Positions 31,161-39,418 of a DNA stretch of 64,000 nucleotides are shown here, in pieces (position 1 is the first letter of the stretch; the number at the start of each line of letters is the position of its first letter). Below the pieces are notes generated by a model. The model was not told the origin of the DNA, made no database searches, and saw nothing but the letters and a program-made list of their open reading frames with translations. Source of the stretch: Cupriavidus taiwanensis (GTDB lineage: Bacteria; Pseudomonadota; Gammaproteobacteria; Burkholderiales; Burkholderiaceae); contig NZ_LT984803.1 in the NCBI RefSeq assembly GCF_900250115.1, positions 868,001 through 932,000 on the forward strand. Reading direction: 5' to 3'. The translations under genes and the position numbers were made by a program.

Positions 31161-31788
31161 CGCAGTGCAGACTTACCAGCGCCAGGGCTTCGGCGCCTCG
31201 ATGGAGCTAAAGGCGCCGTACGGCCTGCTGATCATCGACTTCGTCAATGGCTTTGCCGATCCGGCGGTGTTCGGTGGCGGCAATATTGCCGAGGCCATCC
31301 GCAACACCCAGCCGTTGCTGCGCGCCGCGCGCGAGCACGGCTGGCCGGTGGCGCACAGTCGCATCGTGTTCGCCGACGACGACAGCGACCACAACATCTT
31401 CACGCTTAAGGTGCCGGGCATGCTGACGCTGAAGGAAGATGGCCACAACAGCCAGATCGTGCCCGAGCTGGCGCCCGCGGCGGGCGAGCTGGTGGTGCGC
31501 AAGACGGTGCCGTCGGCGTTCTTCGGCACCTCGCTGGCGGCATGGCTGACGCAGCGCGGCGTGCAGACGCTGCTGGTGGCCGGCTGCGTCACCAGCGGCT
31601 GCGTGCGCGCCAGCGTGGTCGATGCGATGTCGCTGGGATTCCGCCCGCTTGTGGTTTCGGATTGCGTTGGCGACCGCGCGCTGGGACCGCACGAGGCCAA
31701 CCTGTTCGACATGGCGCAGAAATACGCCACGGTGCTGACGCGCGACCAGGCGCTGGCGCAGGTGGCAGGCGTGCGCGCCGCCGCCTGA
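31153..31788 (+). CDS. nicF: Maleamate amidohydrolase
   Basis: A 211-residue cysteine hydrolase of the isochorismatase family that deamidates maleamate to maleate and ammonia. The catalytic triad is D29 (LIIDFVNGF), K117 (VRKTVPSAFFGT) and C150 (CVTSGCVRAS), which is canonical for the family. The ATG at 31153 overlaps the 3' end of nicX by 8 bp, so translation is probably coupled. It is last in the nicEDXF operon and convergent with a TetR gene 27 bp away; no clear terminator hairpin is seen between them. Confidence 0.95.
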   Translation: MDDAVQTYQRQGFGASMELKAPYGLLIIDFVNGFADPAVFGGGNIAEAIRNTQPLLRAAREHGWPVAHSRIVFADDDSDHNIFTLKVPGMLTLKEDGHNSQIVPELAPAAGELVVRKTVPSAFFGTSLAAWLTQRGVQTLLVAGCVTSGCVRASVVDAMSLGFRPLVVSDCVGDRALGPHEANLFDMAQKYATVLTRDQALAQVAGVRAAA

Positions 31789-31815
31789 GGACGTGGCGGG
31801 GCCGTGGGGCGGGCT

Positions 31816-32568
31816 TCAGCCGGCCGCGCGCCTGCCGCGTGCCGCCTTGCGCGGCGGGGCGGCGGGTGGCACATGTGCCTCCGCCACGGCGCCGGGCACG
31901 GCCACCGTGCGCAGCACGGTCTGCTGGATCACATCGCGCCAGTGCGCCAGCGCGGGCGGGCTCATCATGGGCTCGCCCAGGAAAGCGCTGAGCGTATGAT
32001 GGTTGGAGTTGTAGAAGTAGCCAAGCGAAGCGATCACCATATAGACGTCGCGCGCGCCGGCGTCAGCGCGGAACAGCCCGGCGTCCTTGCCGCGCGCGAG
32101 GATGCCGTCGAGCACCGCCAGCGCATAGCTGGAGATCTCGCGCAGCCGCACCGACTTTTTCGCGTGCCTGCCCTGGCTCATGTTCTCGCTGGTCAGGATG
32201 GCGACGAACTCGGGATGGTCGAGGTAGTACTGCCAGACGAAGTCGATCAGCTGCGACAGCGCGCGCACGGGGTCGGCGGCGTCGAGCTCGTGCTCCAGCT
32301 GCTGCTCGGCCTGGTTGAGCTGCAGGTAGATGGTCTCCAGCACTTCGACGAACAGCTTTTCCTTGCTGCCGAAGTAGTAGTAGATCATCCGGTCATAGGT
32401 CTTGGCCAGCGACGAGATGCGCTCGACGCGGCCGCCGTCGTAGCCGCGCTGGGCGAAGACCTTGATGGCAGCCTTGAGGATGCGCTCGCGGCTGTCCTGC
32501 GCCTGCCTGGCCCGGGTGCCGGCTGCCGCCCGCCGGGCGGCGGGCGCGGCCGCAGTCTTGGTGGTCAT
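31816..32568 (-). CDS. TetR family transcriptional regulator
   Basis: A 250-residue one-component regulator. After a basic, Ala-rich N-terminal tail, the helix-turn-helix runs from about residue 32 to 75 (RERILKAAIKVFAQRGYDGG through TYDRMIYYYFGSKEKLF). The ligand domain follows, and the tail is Ala/Pro/Arg-rich. The start at 32568 is the first ATG that avoids translating the tandem repeat, but no good ribosome site precedes it. It diverges from the molybdenum subunit gene across 118 bp with back-to-back -10 boxes and four 12-bp repeats, so it probably controls that gene and itself. P. putida uses a TetR protein (NicS) for the upper nicotinate step, a plausible parallel. Confidence 0.9.
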   Translation of the reverse strand: MTTKTAAAPAARRAAAGTRARQAQDSRERILKAAIKVFAQRGYDGGRVERISSLAKTYDRMIYYYFGSKEKLFVEVLETIYLQLNQAEQQLEHELDAADPVRALSQLIDFVWQYYLDHPEFVAILTSENMSQGRHAKKSVRLREISSYALAVLDGILARGKDAGLFRADAGARDVYMVIASLGYFYNSNHHTLSAFLGEPMMSPPALAHWRDVIQQTVLRTVAVPGAVAEAHVPPAAPPRKAARGRRAAG

Positions 32569-32610
32569 GGTGGGTGGTTGTGCTGTGTGCCTGTTGGCTC
32601 GCAGTATAAC

Positions 32611-32658
32611 GGTGACATGCGCGGTGACATGCGCGGTGACATGCGCGGCGACATGCGC
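32611..32658. repeat. Four 12-bp tandem repeats between tetR and molybdenum subunit gene
   Basis: Three identical GGTGACATGCGC units and a fourth, GGCGACATGCGC. They begin right after overlapping divergent -10 boxes (TATACT leftward at 32603-32608, TATAAC rightward at 32605-32610). They cover the -35 region of tetR and the start of the rightward transcript, where a TetR operator would be expected. They might instead be replication slippage. Confidence 0.85.
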
Positions 32659-32686
32659 GGCGGCTGCTAACGGAGAGAATGGAACG

Positions 32687-34984
32687 ATGACGGCAACCCA
32701 GCTGCAACCACCGGCACAGGCCGACGCCGCCACGCCGCGCGCGCTGCGGCTGGCACTGCTGCAGGCCACCGGCGTGCTGCTGGTGACGCGGGCCCCGCAG
32801 GCGGCCGCGCGCCCGGCGCCGGGCCAGCCAGGCGCGGCGTCCGACTATGTGCCGGCGCTGCCGGACCTGTTTATCGCCGTGCGCGACAGCGGCGAGGTGC
32901 TGGCCTTCAACGGCCACGTCGACCTCGGCACCGGCATCCGCACCGCGCTGGCGCAGATCGTCGCCGAAGAACTCGATGTGCCGCTCGAGAGCGTTCGCAT
33001 GGTGCTGGGCCATACCGAAGCCACGCCCAACCAGGGCCCGACCATCGCCAGCGCCTCGATCCAGATCTCGGCGCTGCCGCTGCGCCGCGCCGCGGCACAG
33101 GCGCGCGCGTGGCTGCAGGCGCGCGCGGCGCAACAGCTCGGCGTCGACGCCGCCGCGCTGGCAGCGGAGAACGGCGTATTCCGCGTGCCTGGCACGCAGG
33201 CCGGCATCCGCTACGCGGCGCTGGTTGCCGGCGCGCACGTGGAGCTGCCGCTGGCCGAAGACGTGCCGACCAAGCCGGTCGACGCCTATCGCATCGTCGG
33301 CCACGCGGCGCCGCGCGTCGATATCCCCGACAAGGCGCGCGGGGCGCTGACCTTTGTCCACGACGTGCGCGTGCCCGGCATGCTGCACGGCCGCGTGGTG
33401 CGCCCGCCGTATGCCGGGCGCGACAGCGGCGCCTTCGTCGGCAACAGCCTGCTGGCCATAGACCGGGACTCGGTGCGCGACGTGCCCGGCCTGGTCGAGG
33501 TGGTGGTGCAGGGCGACTTCGTCGGCGTGGTGGCCGAGCGCGAGGAATATGCGGTGCAGGCCGCGCGCCGGCTGCGCGTGCGCTGGCAGCCGGTGCCGCC
33601 GTTGCCCGCGCTGGACGACCCGGAGCCGGCGCTGCGCGCCAACCCGGCCACGCGGCGCGAGCTGCTGAGCGAGGGCGAGCTGCCCGCCGACGGCGCCGGC
33701 ACGGTATTGCGGCGCCGCTACGTGTGGCCGTACCAGATGCACGGATCCATTGGCCCGTCCTGCGCCGTGGCCGACTGGCATGAAGAGGGCCTGACGGTCT
33801 GGTCCGGCACGCAGAACCCGCACATGCTGCGCATCGACCTGTCCCGGCTGTGCGGACTGGGCGAGGACCGCATCGAGATCGTGCGCATGGAGGCCGCCGG
33901 CTGCTACGGGCGCAATTGCGCCGACGACGTCTGCGCCGACGCGGCGCTGCTGTCGCGCGCGGTGGGGCGGCCGGTGCGCGTGCAGCTGTCGCGCGAGCAG
34001 GAGCACTTGTGGGAGCCCAAGGGCGCGGCGCAGCTGATGGATGTCAGCGCCACGCTCGGCGCCGACGGCGCGCTGCTCGGCTATGACTTCACCAGCCGCT
34101 ATCCCTCGAATGACGCGCCCACGCTGGCGCTGGTGCTGACCGGCGTCGTGCCCAACGCGCCGCGCACGCTGGAGATGGGCGACCGCACCGCCGTGCCGCC
34201 CTACGCTTATACCGCGCGCCGTATCGGCTGCGACGACACGCCGGCGATCGTGCGCGCGTCGTGGCTGCGCGGCGTGTCGGCGCTGCCCAATGCGTTCGCG
34301 CACGAGTGCGTGATCGACGAGCTGGCGCTGGCGGCGGGCGCCGATCCGGTGGATTTCCGGCTGCGCCACCTGCCGGACCAGCGCGCCGCGGATTTGCTGC
34401 GCGCCGTCGCCGAGGCGGCCGGCTGGCAGCGCGGCGCGGCCGGAACGCGCGGCGTGCCGGATGCCGACGGCCAGCTGCGCGGACGGGGCGTGGCCTATGC
34501 GCGCTATATCCACAGCCGTTTCCCCGGCTTCGGCGCGGCCTGGGCCGCCTGGGTAGTGGACCTGTCCGTGGACGCGGGCACGGGCCGCATCACCATCGAC
34601 AAGGTGGTGGTGGGGCAGGACACCGGCATGGTCGTCAATCCCGACGGCGTGCGCCACCAGGTCCACGGCAACGTGGTTCAGACCCTCAGCCGCGTGCTGA
34701 AGGAACAGGTCCGCTTCGATGCCGACGGCGTCGCCAGCCGCGAATGGGGCAGCTATCCGCTGCTGACCTTCCCGGAGATCCCGCCGATCGAGGTGGTGCT
34801 GATGCCGCGCCAGTCAGAGCCGCCCCTGGGCGCAGGCGAATCGGCCTCGCTGCCAGGCGCGCCGGCGCTTGCCAATGCACTGTTCGATGCGCTGGGGGTG
34901 CGCCTGCGCCGGCCGCCGTTCGTGCCGGAAACGGTGCTGGCGGCGATGGCATCGATGACAGCGGCGGCATCTACCAAAGGCTGA
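32687..34984 (+). CDS. nicB: Nicotinate hydroxylase molybdenum (catalytic) subunit, NicB-type
   Basis: A 765-residue xanthine dehydrogenase-family molybdopterin-cytosine-dinucleotide subunit of the IorB-like type. It has the N-terminal cofactor-binding part (LGTGIRTALAQIVAEEL near residue 83), the hammerhead domain, the GCYGRN block near residue 405, and GAGESASLP with the catalytic Glu718. No cytochrome domain follows: it ends after VRLRRPPF. The cytochrome fusion at 23403-26342 shares its last 30 aligned residues (GVRLRKPPF) but not the Glu. It is the probable active subunit that works with NicA and the cytochrome subunit to make 6-hydroxynicotinate. ATG at 32687 with a GGAG site 12 bp upstream. 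Confidence 0.9.
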   Translation: MTATQLQPPAQADAATPRALRLALLQATGVLLVTRAPQAAARPAPGQPGAASDYVPALPDLFIAVRDSGEVLAFNGHVDLGTGIRTALAQIVAEELDVPLESVRMVLGHTEATPNQGPTIASASIQISALPLRRAAAQARAWLQARAAQQLGVDAAALAAENGVFRVPGTQAGIRYAALVAGAHVELPLAEDVPTKPVDAYRIVGHAAPRVDIPDKARGALTFVHDVRVPGMLHGRVVRPPYAGRDSGAFVGNSLLAIDRDSVRDVPGLVEVVVQGDFVGVVAEREEYAVQAARRLRVRWQPVPPLPALDDPEPALRANPATRRELLSEGELPADGAGTVLRRRYVWPYQMHGSIGPSCAVADWHEEGLTVWSGTQNPHMLRIDLSRLCGLGEDRIEIVRMEAAGCYGRNCADDVCADAALLSRAVGRPVRVQLSREQEHLWEPKGAAQLMDVSATLGADGALLGYDFTSRYPSNDAPTLALVLTGVVPNAPRTLEMGDRTAVPPYAYTARRIGCDDTPAIVRASWLRGVSALPNAFAHECVIDELALAAGADPVDFRLRHLPDQRAADLLRAVAEAAGWQRGAAGTRGVPDADGQLRGRGVAYARYIHSRFPGFGAAWAAWVVDLSVDAGTGRITIDKVVVGQDTGMVVNPDGVRHQVHGNVVQTLSRVLKEQVRFDADGVASREWGSYPLLTFPEIPPIEVVLMPRQSEPPLGAGESASLPGAPALANALFDALGVRLRRPPFVPETVLAAMASMTAAASTKG

Positions 34985-34993
34985 CGGTGTACT

Positions 34994-35017
34994 CCCTCTC
35001 CCGCTTGCGGGAGAGGG
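34994..35017. repeat. REP-like palindrome CCCTCTCCCGC-TT-GCGGGAGAGGG
   Basis: Perfect 11-bp arms with a 2-nt loop, between the convergent molybdenum subunit and marR genes. A second GGGGAGAGGGA arm follows to 35030. The same unit, less perfect, occurs at 20269 and 44528, always in 3' intergenic DNA. It could form a transcript-ending hairpin although it lacks a T-run. Confidence 0.75.
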
Positions 35018-35053
35018 TTGGGGAGAGGGAGACAACCCTCGATATCTGCGGCC

Positions 35054-35530
35054 CTAGGGCCCATTCCCTTCGTCGATCTCGCTCATCTTGCGCAGCAGGT
35101 AAGTCACCGCCACGCGCTCGGCCGGATTGAGGCTGCCGAAGGTCTGCTCCGAGATTTCCTTGGCGAACGGCACGGTCTCGTCGATCAGGGCCAGCCCGGC
35201 CGGCGTGACCGTCACCACCACCTTGCGTCGGTCGTTGGGATCGTGCGAGACCGCGATCAGCTTGCGCGACTTGAGCCGGTCGATGATGCCGCGCACCGTG
35301 GCCTGGTCGATCGCGGTGGCGCGCACCACCTCGTTCATCGAACACGGCTGCCGGTCGCGCACCGCGCACAGCACCACGAACTGCGCCGCGGTCAGCTGCG
35401 AATCGGGGATGGTCTGCTGGAAGATCGCCACATGGCGCTGGTAGGCGCGCCGCAGCAGGTGGCCCACCTGCTCGGTGAAGTCATAGTCGGCGGCGGGCTT
35501 GCCGGAAGGCGTGGCGGCGGGCTGGGGCAC
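35054..35530 (-). CDS. MarR family regulator, candidate nic repressor (NicR/BpsR-type)
   Basis: A winged-helix MarR protein of about 158 residues. The DNA-binding part runs from SQLTAAQFVVLCAVRD through the recognition helix DQATVRGIIDRLKSRKLI to the wing DPNDRRKVVVTVT. MarR proteins NicR (Pseudomonas) and BpsR (Bordetella) repress nicotinate genes and release DNA with 6-hydroxynicotinate, which makes this the best candidate for the AGTGTGTACACT sites. The start is uncertain: GTG at 35530 is the nearest in-frame start codon and has no obvious ribosome site. A TATACT box lies about 35 bp upstream. It is convergent with the molybdenum subunit gene. Confidence 0.88.
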   Translation of the reverse strand: MPQPAATPSGKPAADYDFTEQVGHLLRRAYQRHVAIFQQTIPDSQLTAAQFVVLCAVRDRQPCSMNEVVRATAIDQATVRGIIDRLKSRKLIAVSHDPNDRRKVVVTVTPAGLALIDETVPFAKEISEQTFGSLNPAERVAVTYLLRKMSEIDEGNGP

Positions 35531-35695
35531 GAAACAGGTGCGGTGGCTGGAGTGTGACCCAGAGTATACCGAGGAAGCCCCGGAACAGGGGGGCGCGCGG
35601 CCGGGGCGGCGTCCGATGCCCTCGCGCCTTTTCGAATACAATCGTCGGGTCGTTTTGCGGGGCCGCCGTGCCGGCCCGCTTTCCCCGTATTCTTC

Positions 35696-36622
35696 GTGCC
35701 CACCTCCCAGAAGTCTCTCGCCGTGCCCGCCGCGCTGCCGTCGCCGCAGCGCTCGGGGCTCGTCATCGCCGCCGTGGGCGCGGTGCTGTTCTCGGCCAAG
35801 GCGATCGTCGCCAAGCTGATGTACCGCTACCACGTCGATGCGGTGATGGTGCTGACGCTGCGCATGCTGTTCGCGGTGCCGCTGTTCATGGCGATCGGCT
35901 GGTGGCAGTCGCGCCGGCTGGCGCCGCTGTCATGGGCGGACCGTGGCCAGGTGGTGTTTCTGGGTTTTATCGGCTACTACCTGTCCAGCTTCCTGGACTT
36001 CATCGGCCTGCAGTACATCACCGCCGGGCTGGAGCGGCTGATCCTGTTCCTGACGCCGTCGTTCGTGCTGCTGGCCACCGCGCTGGTATTCCGCCGGCCC
36101 ATCGGCACGCGCCAGTGGCTGTCGCTGCTGCTGGCCTATGCCGGCATCGTGCTGGTGTTCGCGCATGACCTCGATGTCAGCGGCAGCCAGGTGTGGCTGG
36201 GGGGTGCATTGGTGCTGGGCAGCGCCATCACCTACGGCATCTACCTGATCCTGAGCGGCGAGCTGGTCCAGCGCATCGGTTCGCTGCGCCTGGTGGCGTA
36301 TGCCATGTGCGTGTCGACCGCCTGCTGCGTGATCCAGTACCTGGTGCTTGGCCGGCCGCTGGCGGAGCTGGCGCAGCCGGCGCCGGTACTGTGGCTGTCG
36401 CTGGTCAATGCGGTGTTCTGTACCGTGCTGCCGGTGTCGCTGACCATGGTTGCGGTGGCGCGCATCGGCGCGCCGATGGCGTCGCAGGCCGGCATGATCG
36501 GGCCGGTGTCGACGCTGTTCCTCGCCTTCTGGCTGCTCGGCGAGCCTGTCAGCGGCGTGCAGCTGGCCGGTAGCGCGCTGGTGATGGGCGGCATGTATTT
36601 GCTGTCGGCAAGGAAAACCTGA
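35696..36622 (+). CDS. EamA/DMT family transporter
   Basis: A 308-residue inner-membrane protein with ten predicted helices arranged as two EamA repeats (about residues 20-155 and 165-305), typical of drug/metabolite exporters. Motifs include LFSAKAIVAKL in helix 1 and FIGLQYITAGLERLILFLTP in the first repeat. The start is GTG at 35696; an ATG start within the first 25 codons is absent. Substrate unknown. It diverges from marR and precedes an SDR gene by 54 bp, so it may be co-transcribed with SDR-mgsA-quinone oxidoreductase. Confidence 0.88.
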   Translation: MPTSQKSLAVPAALPSPQRSGLVIAAVGAVLFSAKAIVAKLMYRYHVDAVMVLTLRMLFAVPLFMAIGWWQSRRLAPLSWADRGQVVFLGFIGYYLSSFLDFIGLQYITAGLERLILFLTPSFVLLATALVFRRPIGTRQWLSLLLAYAGIVLVFAHDLDVSGSQVWLGGALVLGSAITYGIYLILSGELVQRIGSLRLVAYAMCVSTACCVIQYLVLGRPLAELAQPAPVLWLSLVNAVFCTVLPVSLTMVAVARIGAPMASQAGMIGPVSTLFLAFWLLGEPVSGVQLAGSALVMGGMYLLSARKT

Positions 36623-36676
36623 ATCGGGCCGGCCCGGAGACGGGCCGGTCACAGACAACAGACAAGGGAGAAACAC

Positions 36677-37465
36677 ATGGATCTGGGACTGCGCGGCAAG
36701 CATGCGCTGGTATGCGGCGCCAGCAAGGGCCTGGGCTTCGCCTGCGCCGATGCGCTGGCGGCCGAGGGCGTCGACGTGGTGATCGTGGCGCGCGGCGCCG
36801 AGGCGCTGGAAAAGGCCGCGGCCGACCTGCGCGCGCGCCATGGCCGCCGCGTGATCGCGGTGGCGACCGACATCACCACGCCCGAGGGCCGCAAGGCGGC
36901 GCTCGCCGCCGCCGCCAAGCTCGGCGAGCTCGACATCCTGGTCAACAACGCCGGCGGCCCCCCGCCGGGCAATTTCCGCGACTGGGAGCGCAGCGACTGG
37001 CTGGCCGCGCTCGACGCCAACATGCTGACCCCGATCGAGCTGATCAAGGCCACCGTCGACGGCATGATCGCGCGCAAGTGGGGCCGCATCATCAATATCA
37101 CCAGCGGCGCGGTCAAGGCGCCGATCGATGTGCTGGGCCTGTCCAATGGCGCGCGCTCCGGCCTGACCGGCTTCGTTGCCGGCGTCGCGCGCGAAGTGGC
37201 GCAGCACGGCGTCACCATCAACAACCTGCTGCCGGGCCCGTTCAATACCGACCGCCTGTTCAAGACCATGGAGGGCGGCGCGAAGAAGGCCGGCCTGAGC
37301 ATCGAGGAAGTGGCGCAGCGCCGCGCCGCGGCCAACCCGTCGCGCCGCTTCGGCGAGCCCGCCGAGTTCGGTGCCACCTGCGCCTTCCTGTGCAGCCGCC
37401 ATGCCGGCTACATCACCGGACAGAACATCCTGCTCGACGGCGGCGCCTTTCCCGGCACGTTCTGA
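36677..37465 (+). CDS. Atypical SDR family protein lacking the YxxxK pair
   Basis: A 262-residue Rossmann-fold short-chain dehydrogenase/reductase. It has the cofactor motif GASKGLG (14-20), NNAG at 90-93 and the catalytic-type Ser143 (NITSGAV). At the place of the catalytic Tyr and Lys (13 and 17 residues later), it has Ser156 and Arg160 (LSNGAR). The C-terminal GQNILLDGGAFPGTF is normal. It may bind NAD(P) but use altered chemistry, or act on a special substrate. An AAGGGAG ribosome site precedes the ATG. It sits between a DMT transporter and mgsA. Confidence 0.88.
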   Translation: MDLGLRGKHALVCGASKGLGFACADALAAEGVDVVIVARGAEALEKAAADLRARHGRRVIAVATDITTPEGRKAALAAAAKLGELDILVNNAGGPPPGNFRDWERSDWLAALDANMLTPIELIKATVDGMIARKWGRIINITSGAVKAPIDVLGLSNGARSGLTGFVAGVAREVAQHGVTINNLLPGPFNTDRLFKTMEGGAKKAGLSIEEVAQRRAAANPSRRFGEPAEFGATCAFLCSRHAGYITGQNILLDGGAFPGTF

Positions 37466-37519
37466 TCCGCAGTGTCCTGACCTTACCCGTACCCCGCAAA
37501 AGGAAGAAAGGAAGCCCTG

Positions 37520-37927
37520 ATGACCCGGCCCTCTATGCCGCGTATAGCGCTGATCGCCCATGACCACAAGAAGGACGACATCGTCGCCTTCGCCGCACGC
37601 CATCGCGACTTCCTGTCGCAGTGCGAACTGCTTGCCACCGGCACCACCGGCGGGCGCCTGATCGACGAAGTCGGCCTGGACGTCACCCGCATGCTGTCGG
37701 GCCCGTGGGGCGGCGACCTGCAGATCGGCGCGCAGCTGGCCGAAGGCCGCGTCAACGCCGTGGTGTTCCTGCGCGACCCGATGACACCGCAGCCGCACGA
37801 ACCCGATATCAACGCACTGGTGCGCGCCTGCGACGTGCACAACGTGCCGTGCGCCACCAACGTGGCCAGCGCCGAGTTGCTGCTGGCGGGGCTTGCGCGC
37901 GAGAACGGCGCGGCGCAGGCCGGCTGA
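37520..37927 (+). CDS. mgsA: Methylglyoxal synthase
   Basis: A 135-residue enzyme turning dihydroxyacetone phosphate into methylglyoxal and phosphate, a bypass relieving sugar-phosphate build-up. It has [13 protein letters not shown] at the N-terminus, the phosphate-binding ATGTTGGRL (near residue 38), [12 protein letters not shown], and the catalytic Asp in FLRDPM. Length is near E. coli MgsA (152). It has an AGGAAG ribosome site and is followed after 50 bp by a quinone oxidoreductase, a possible aldehyde or quinone detoxification partner. Confidence 0.95.
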   Translation: MTRPSMPRIALIAHDHKKDDIVAFAARHRDFLSQCELLATGTTGGRLIDEVGLDVTRMLSGPWGGDLQIGAQLAEGRVNAVVFLRDPMTPQPHEPDINALVRACDVHNVPCATNVASAELLLAGLARENGAAQAG

Positions 37928-37977
37928 AGTTCCCCACATCCCCGATCGATGCCTCACCAAAACAAGGAGCGACGCAG

Positions 37978-38955
37978 ATGAGCAAAGCCATCCGGATCGA
38001 GCAGACCGGCGGTCCCGAAGTCATGCAGTGGGTCGATGTACAGGTGGGCGATCCCGGCCCCGGCGAAGTGCGCGTGCGCCACGAGGCAGTGGGCCTGAAC
38101 TATATCGATGTCTATTTCCGCACCGGGCTGTACAAGCAGCCGCTGCCGGGCGGGCTCGGCATGGAAGGCGCCGGCGTGGTCGAGGCGGTGGGCGAGGGCG
38201 TGCGCCACGTTGCCGTGGGCGACCGCGTGGCCTATGCCGGCCGTCCCACCGGCGCCTATGCGCAGGTGCGGGTGATGCCGGCCGACATCGTGGTGCGGCT
38301 GCCCGACGCGATCCCGTTCGACACCGCCGCGGCGATGATGCTGCAGGGGCTGACGGCGCAGTACCTGATCCGCGACAGCTACCCGGTGCAGCCGGGAGAC
38401 ACCGTGCTGCTGCACGCGGCCGCGGGCGGCGTCGGCCTGATCGCGTGCCAGTGGCTGAAGGCGCTGGGCGTGACCGTGATCGGCACCGTCGGCAGCGACG
38501 AGAAGGCCGAACTGGCGCGCGCCAACGGCTGTGCCCACACCATCGTCTATACGCGCGAGTCGTTCGTCGAGCGGGTCAGGGAGATCACCAACGGCAAGGG
38601 CGTGCCGGCGGTCTATGATTCGATCGGCGCCGATACCTTCCGCGGCTCGCTCGACTGCCTGGCGCCGCGCGGCACCATGGTCAGCTTCGGCAACGCCTCC
38701 GGGCCGGTGCCGCCGTTCGACCTGTCGGTGCTGGGCAACAAGGGCTCGCTGCGGCTGACGCGGCCGACGCTGATGACCTACGTGGTGCACCGCGAACTGC
38801 TCGAGCCGATGGTGGCCGACCTGTTCGACGCCGTCACCACCGGCAAGGTCAAGATCGACATCCGCCAGCGCTACGCGCTGTCCGAGGTGGCGCAGGCGCA
38901 CCGCGACCTGGAAGCGCGCAAGACCACCGGCTCGACCATCCTGCTGCCGCACTGA
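37978..38955 (+). CDS. Quinone oxidoreductase (NADPH, MDR family)
   Basis: A 325-residue zinc-less medium-chain dehydrogenase/reductase like E. coli QorA. It has GHEGAGVV-type opening (GMEGAGVVEAVGEGV near residue 62), the catalytic-fold LNYIDVYFRTGLY, and the NADPH motif AAAGGVG near residue 143. It probably reduces quinones or reactive enones by one or two electrons. The start ATG at 37978 follows an AAGGAG site. A strong terminator lies 22 bp after the stop. Confidence 0.92.
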   Translation: MSKAIRIEQTGGPEVMQWVDVQVGDPGPGEVRVRHEAVGLNYIDVYFRTGLYKQPLPGGLGMEGAGVVEAVGEGVRHVAVGDRVAYAGRPTGAYAQVRVMPADIVVRLPDAIPFDTAAAMMLQGLTAQYLIRDSYPVQPGDTVLLHAAAGGVGLIACQWLKALGVTVIGTVGSDEKAELARANGCAHTIVYTRESFVERVREITNGKGVPAVYDSIGADTFRGSLDCLAPRGTMVSFGNASGPVPPFDLSVLGNKGSLRLTRPTLMTYVVHRELLEPMVADLFDAVTTGKVKIDIRQRYALSEVAQAHRDLEARKTTGSTILLPH

Positions 38956-38976
38956 TACCGGTTCGGCGCGGCCATG

Positions 38977-39012
38977 AAAAATCCCCGGGACAGCGCGTGT
39001 CCCGGGGATTTT
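38977..39012. terminator. Bidirectional Rho-independent terminator
   Basis: AAAATCCCCGGGACA / TGTCCCGGGGATTTT, a 15-bp perfect inverted repeat with a 6-nt loop between the convergent quinone oxidoreductase and YkvA genes. Confidence 0.92.
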
Positions 39013-39024
39013 CTGTTGGCGGCG

Positions 39025-39318
39025 TCAGTGCGGCCGCACCGTGGTCGCCGTGGCGCGCGCCTGCGCCTGGCGCAGGATATGCGGCGGCAGGCGCTTCAGG
39101 ATCAGGTGCACCGCCAGCGGGATCAGCACCACGTCGTCGATGATGCCGAGGCCCGCGACCACGTCAGGCACCAGGTCGACCGGCGAGATCGCGTAGAGCA
39201 GCAGGCCGATGGCGGCTGGCTTGAGCCACGCCGGCGCGTCCGGATGGCGCAGCGCGTACCAGAACAGGCGGCCGTCGCGGCGAACCAGCGTCCACAGGGC
39301 CGAAAAACGCTTCAACAT
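39025..39318 (-). CDS. YkvA family protein (DUF1232)
   Basis: A 97-residue membrane-associated protein with the DUF1232 core: LLLYAISPVDLVPDVV then GIIDDVVLIPLAV. These proteins have one or two hydrophobic segments and a conserved SPxDLxPD turn; their function is unknown. A GGAGG-type site (GAGGCCTCC region) lies just before the ATG. It is alone between a terminator and the BMP transporter operon. Confidence 0.9.
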   Translation of the reverse strand: MLKRFSALWTLVRRDGRLFWYALRHPDAPAWLKPAAIGLLLYAISPVDLVPDVVAGLGIIDDVVLIPLAVHLILKRLPPHILRQAQARATATTVRPH

Positions 39319-39418
39319 GAGAGGCCTCCTTCACATGGCGGGCGCCTGACACTGGCGCATACGCAGAGAGGTTGGGCCGGTCCCGCGGGCTTCAAGTTCC
39401 GGAGGTGCGCGCCGATGC

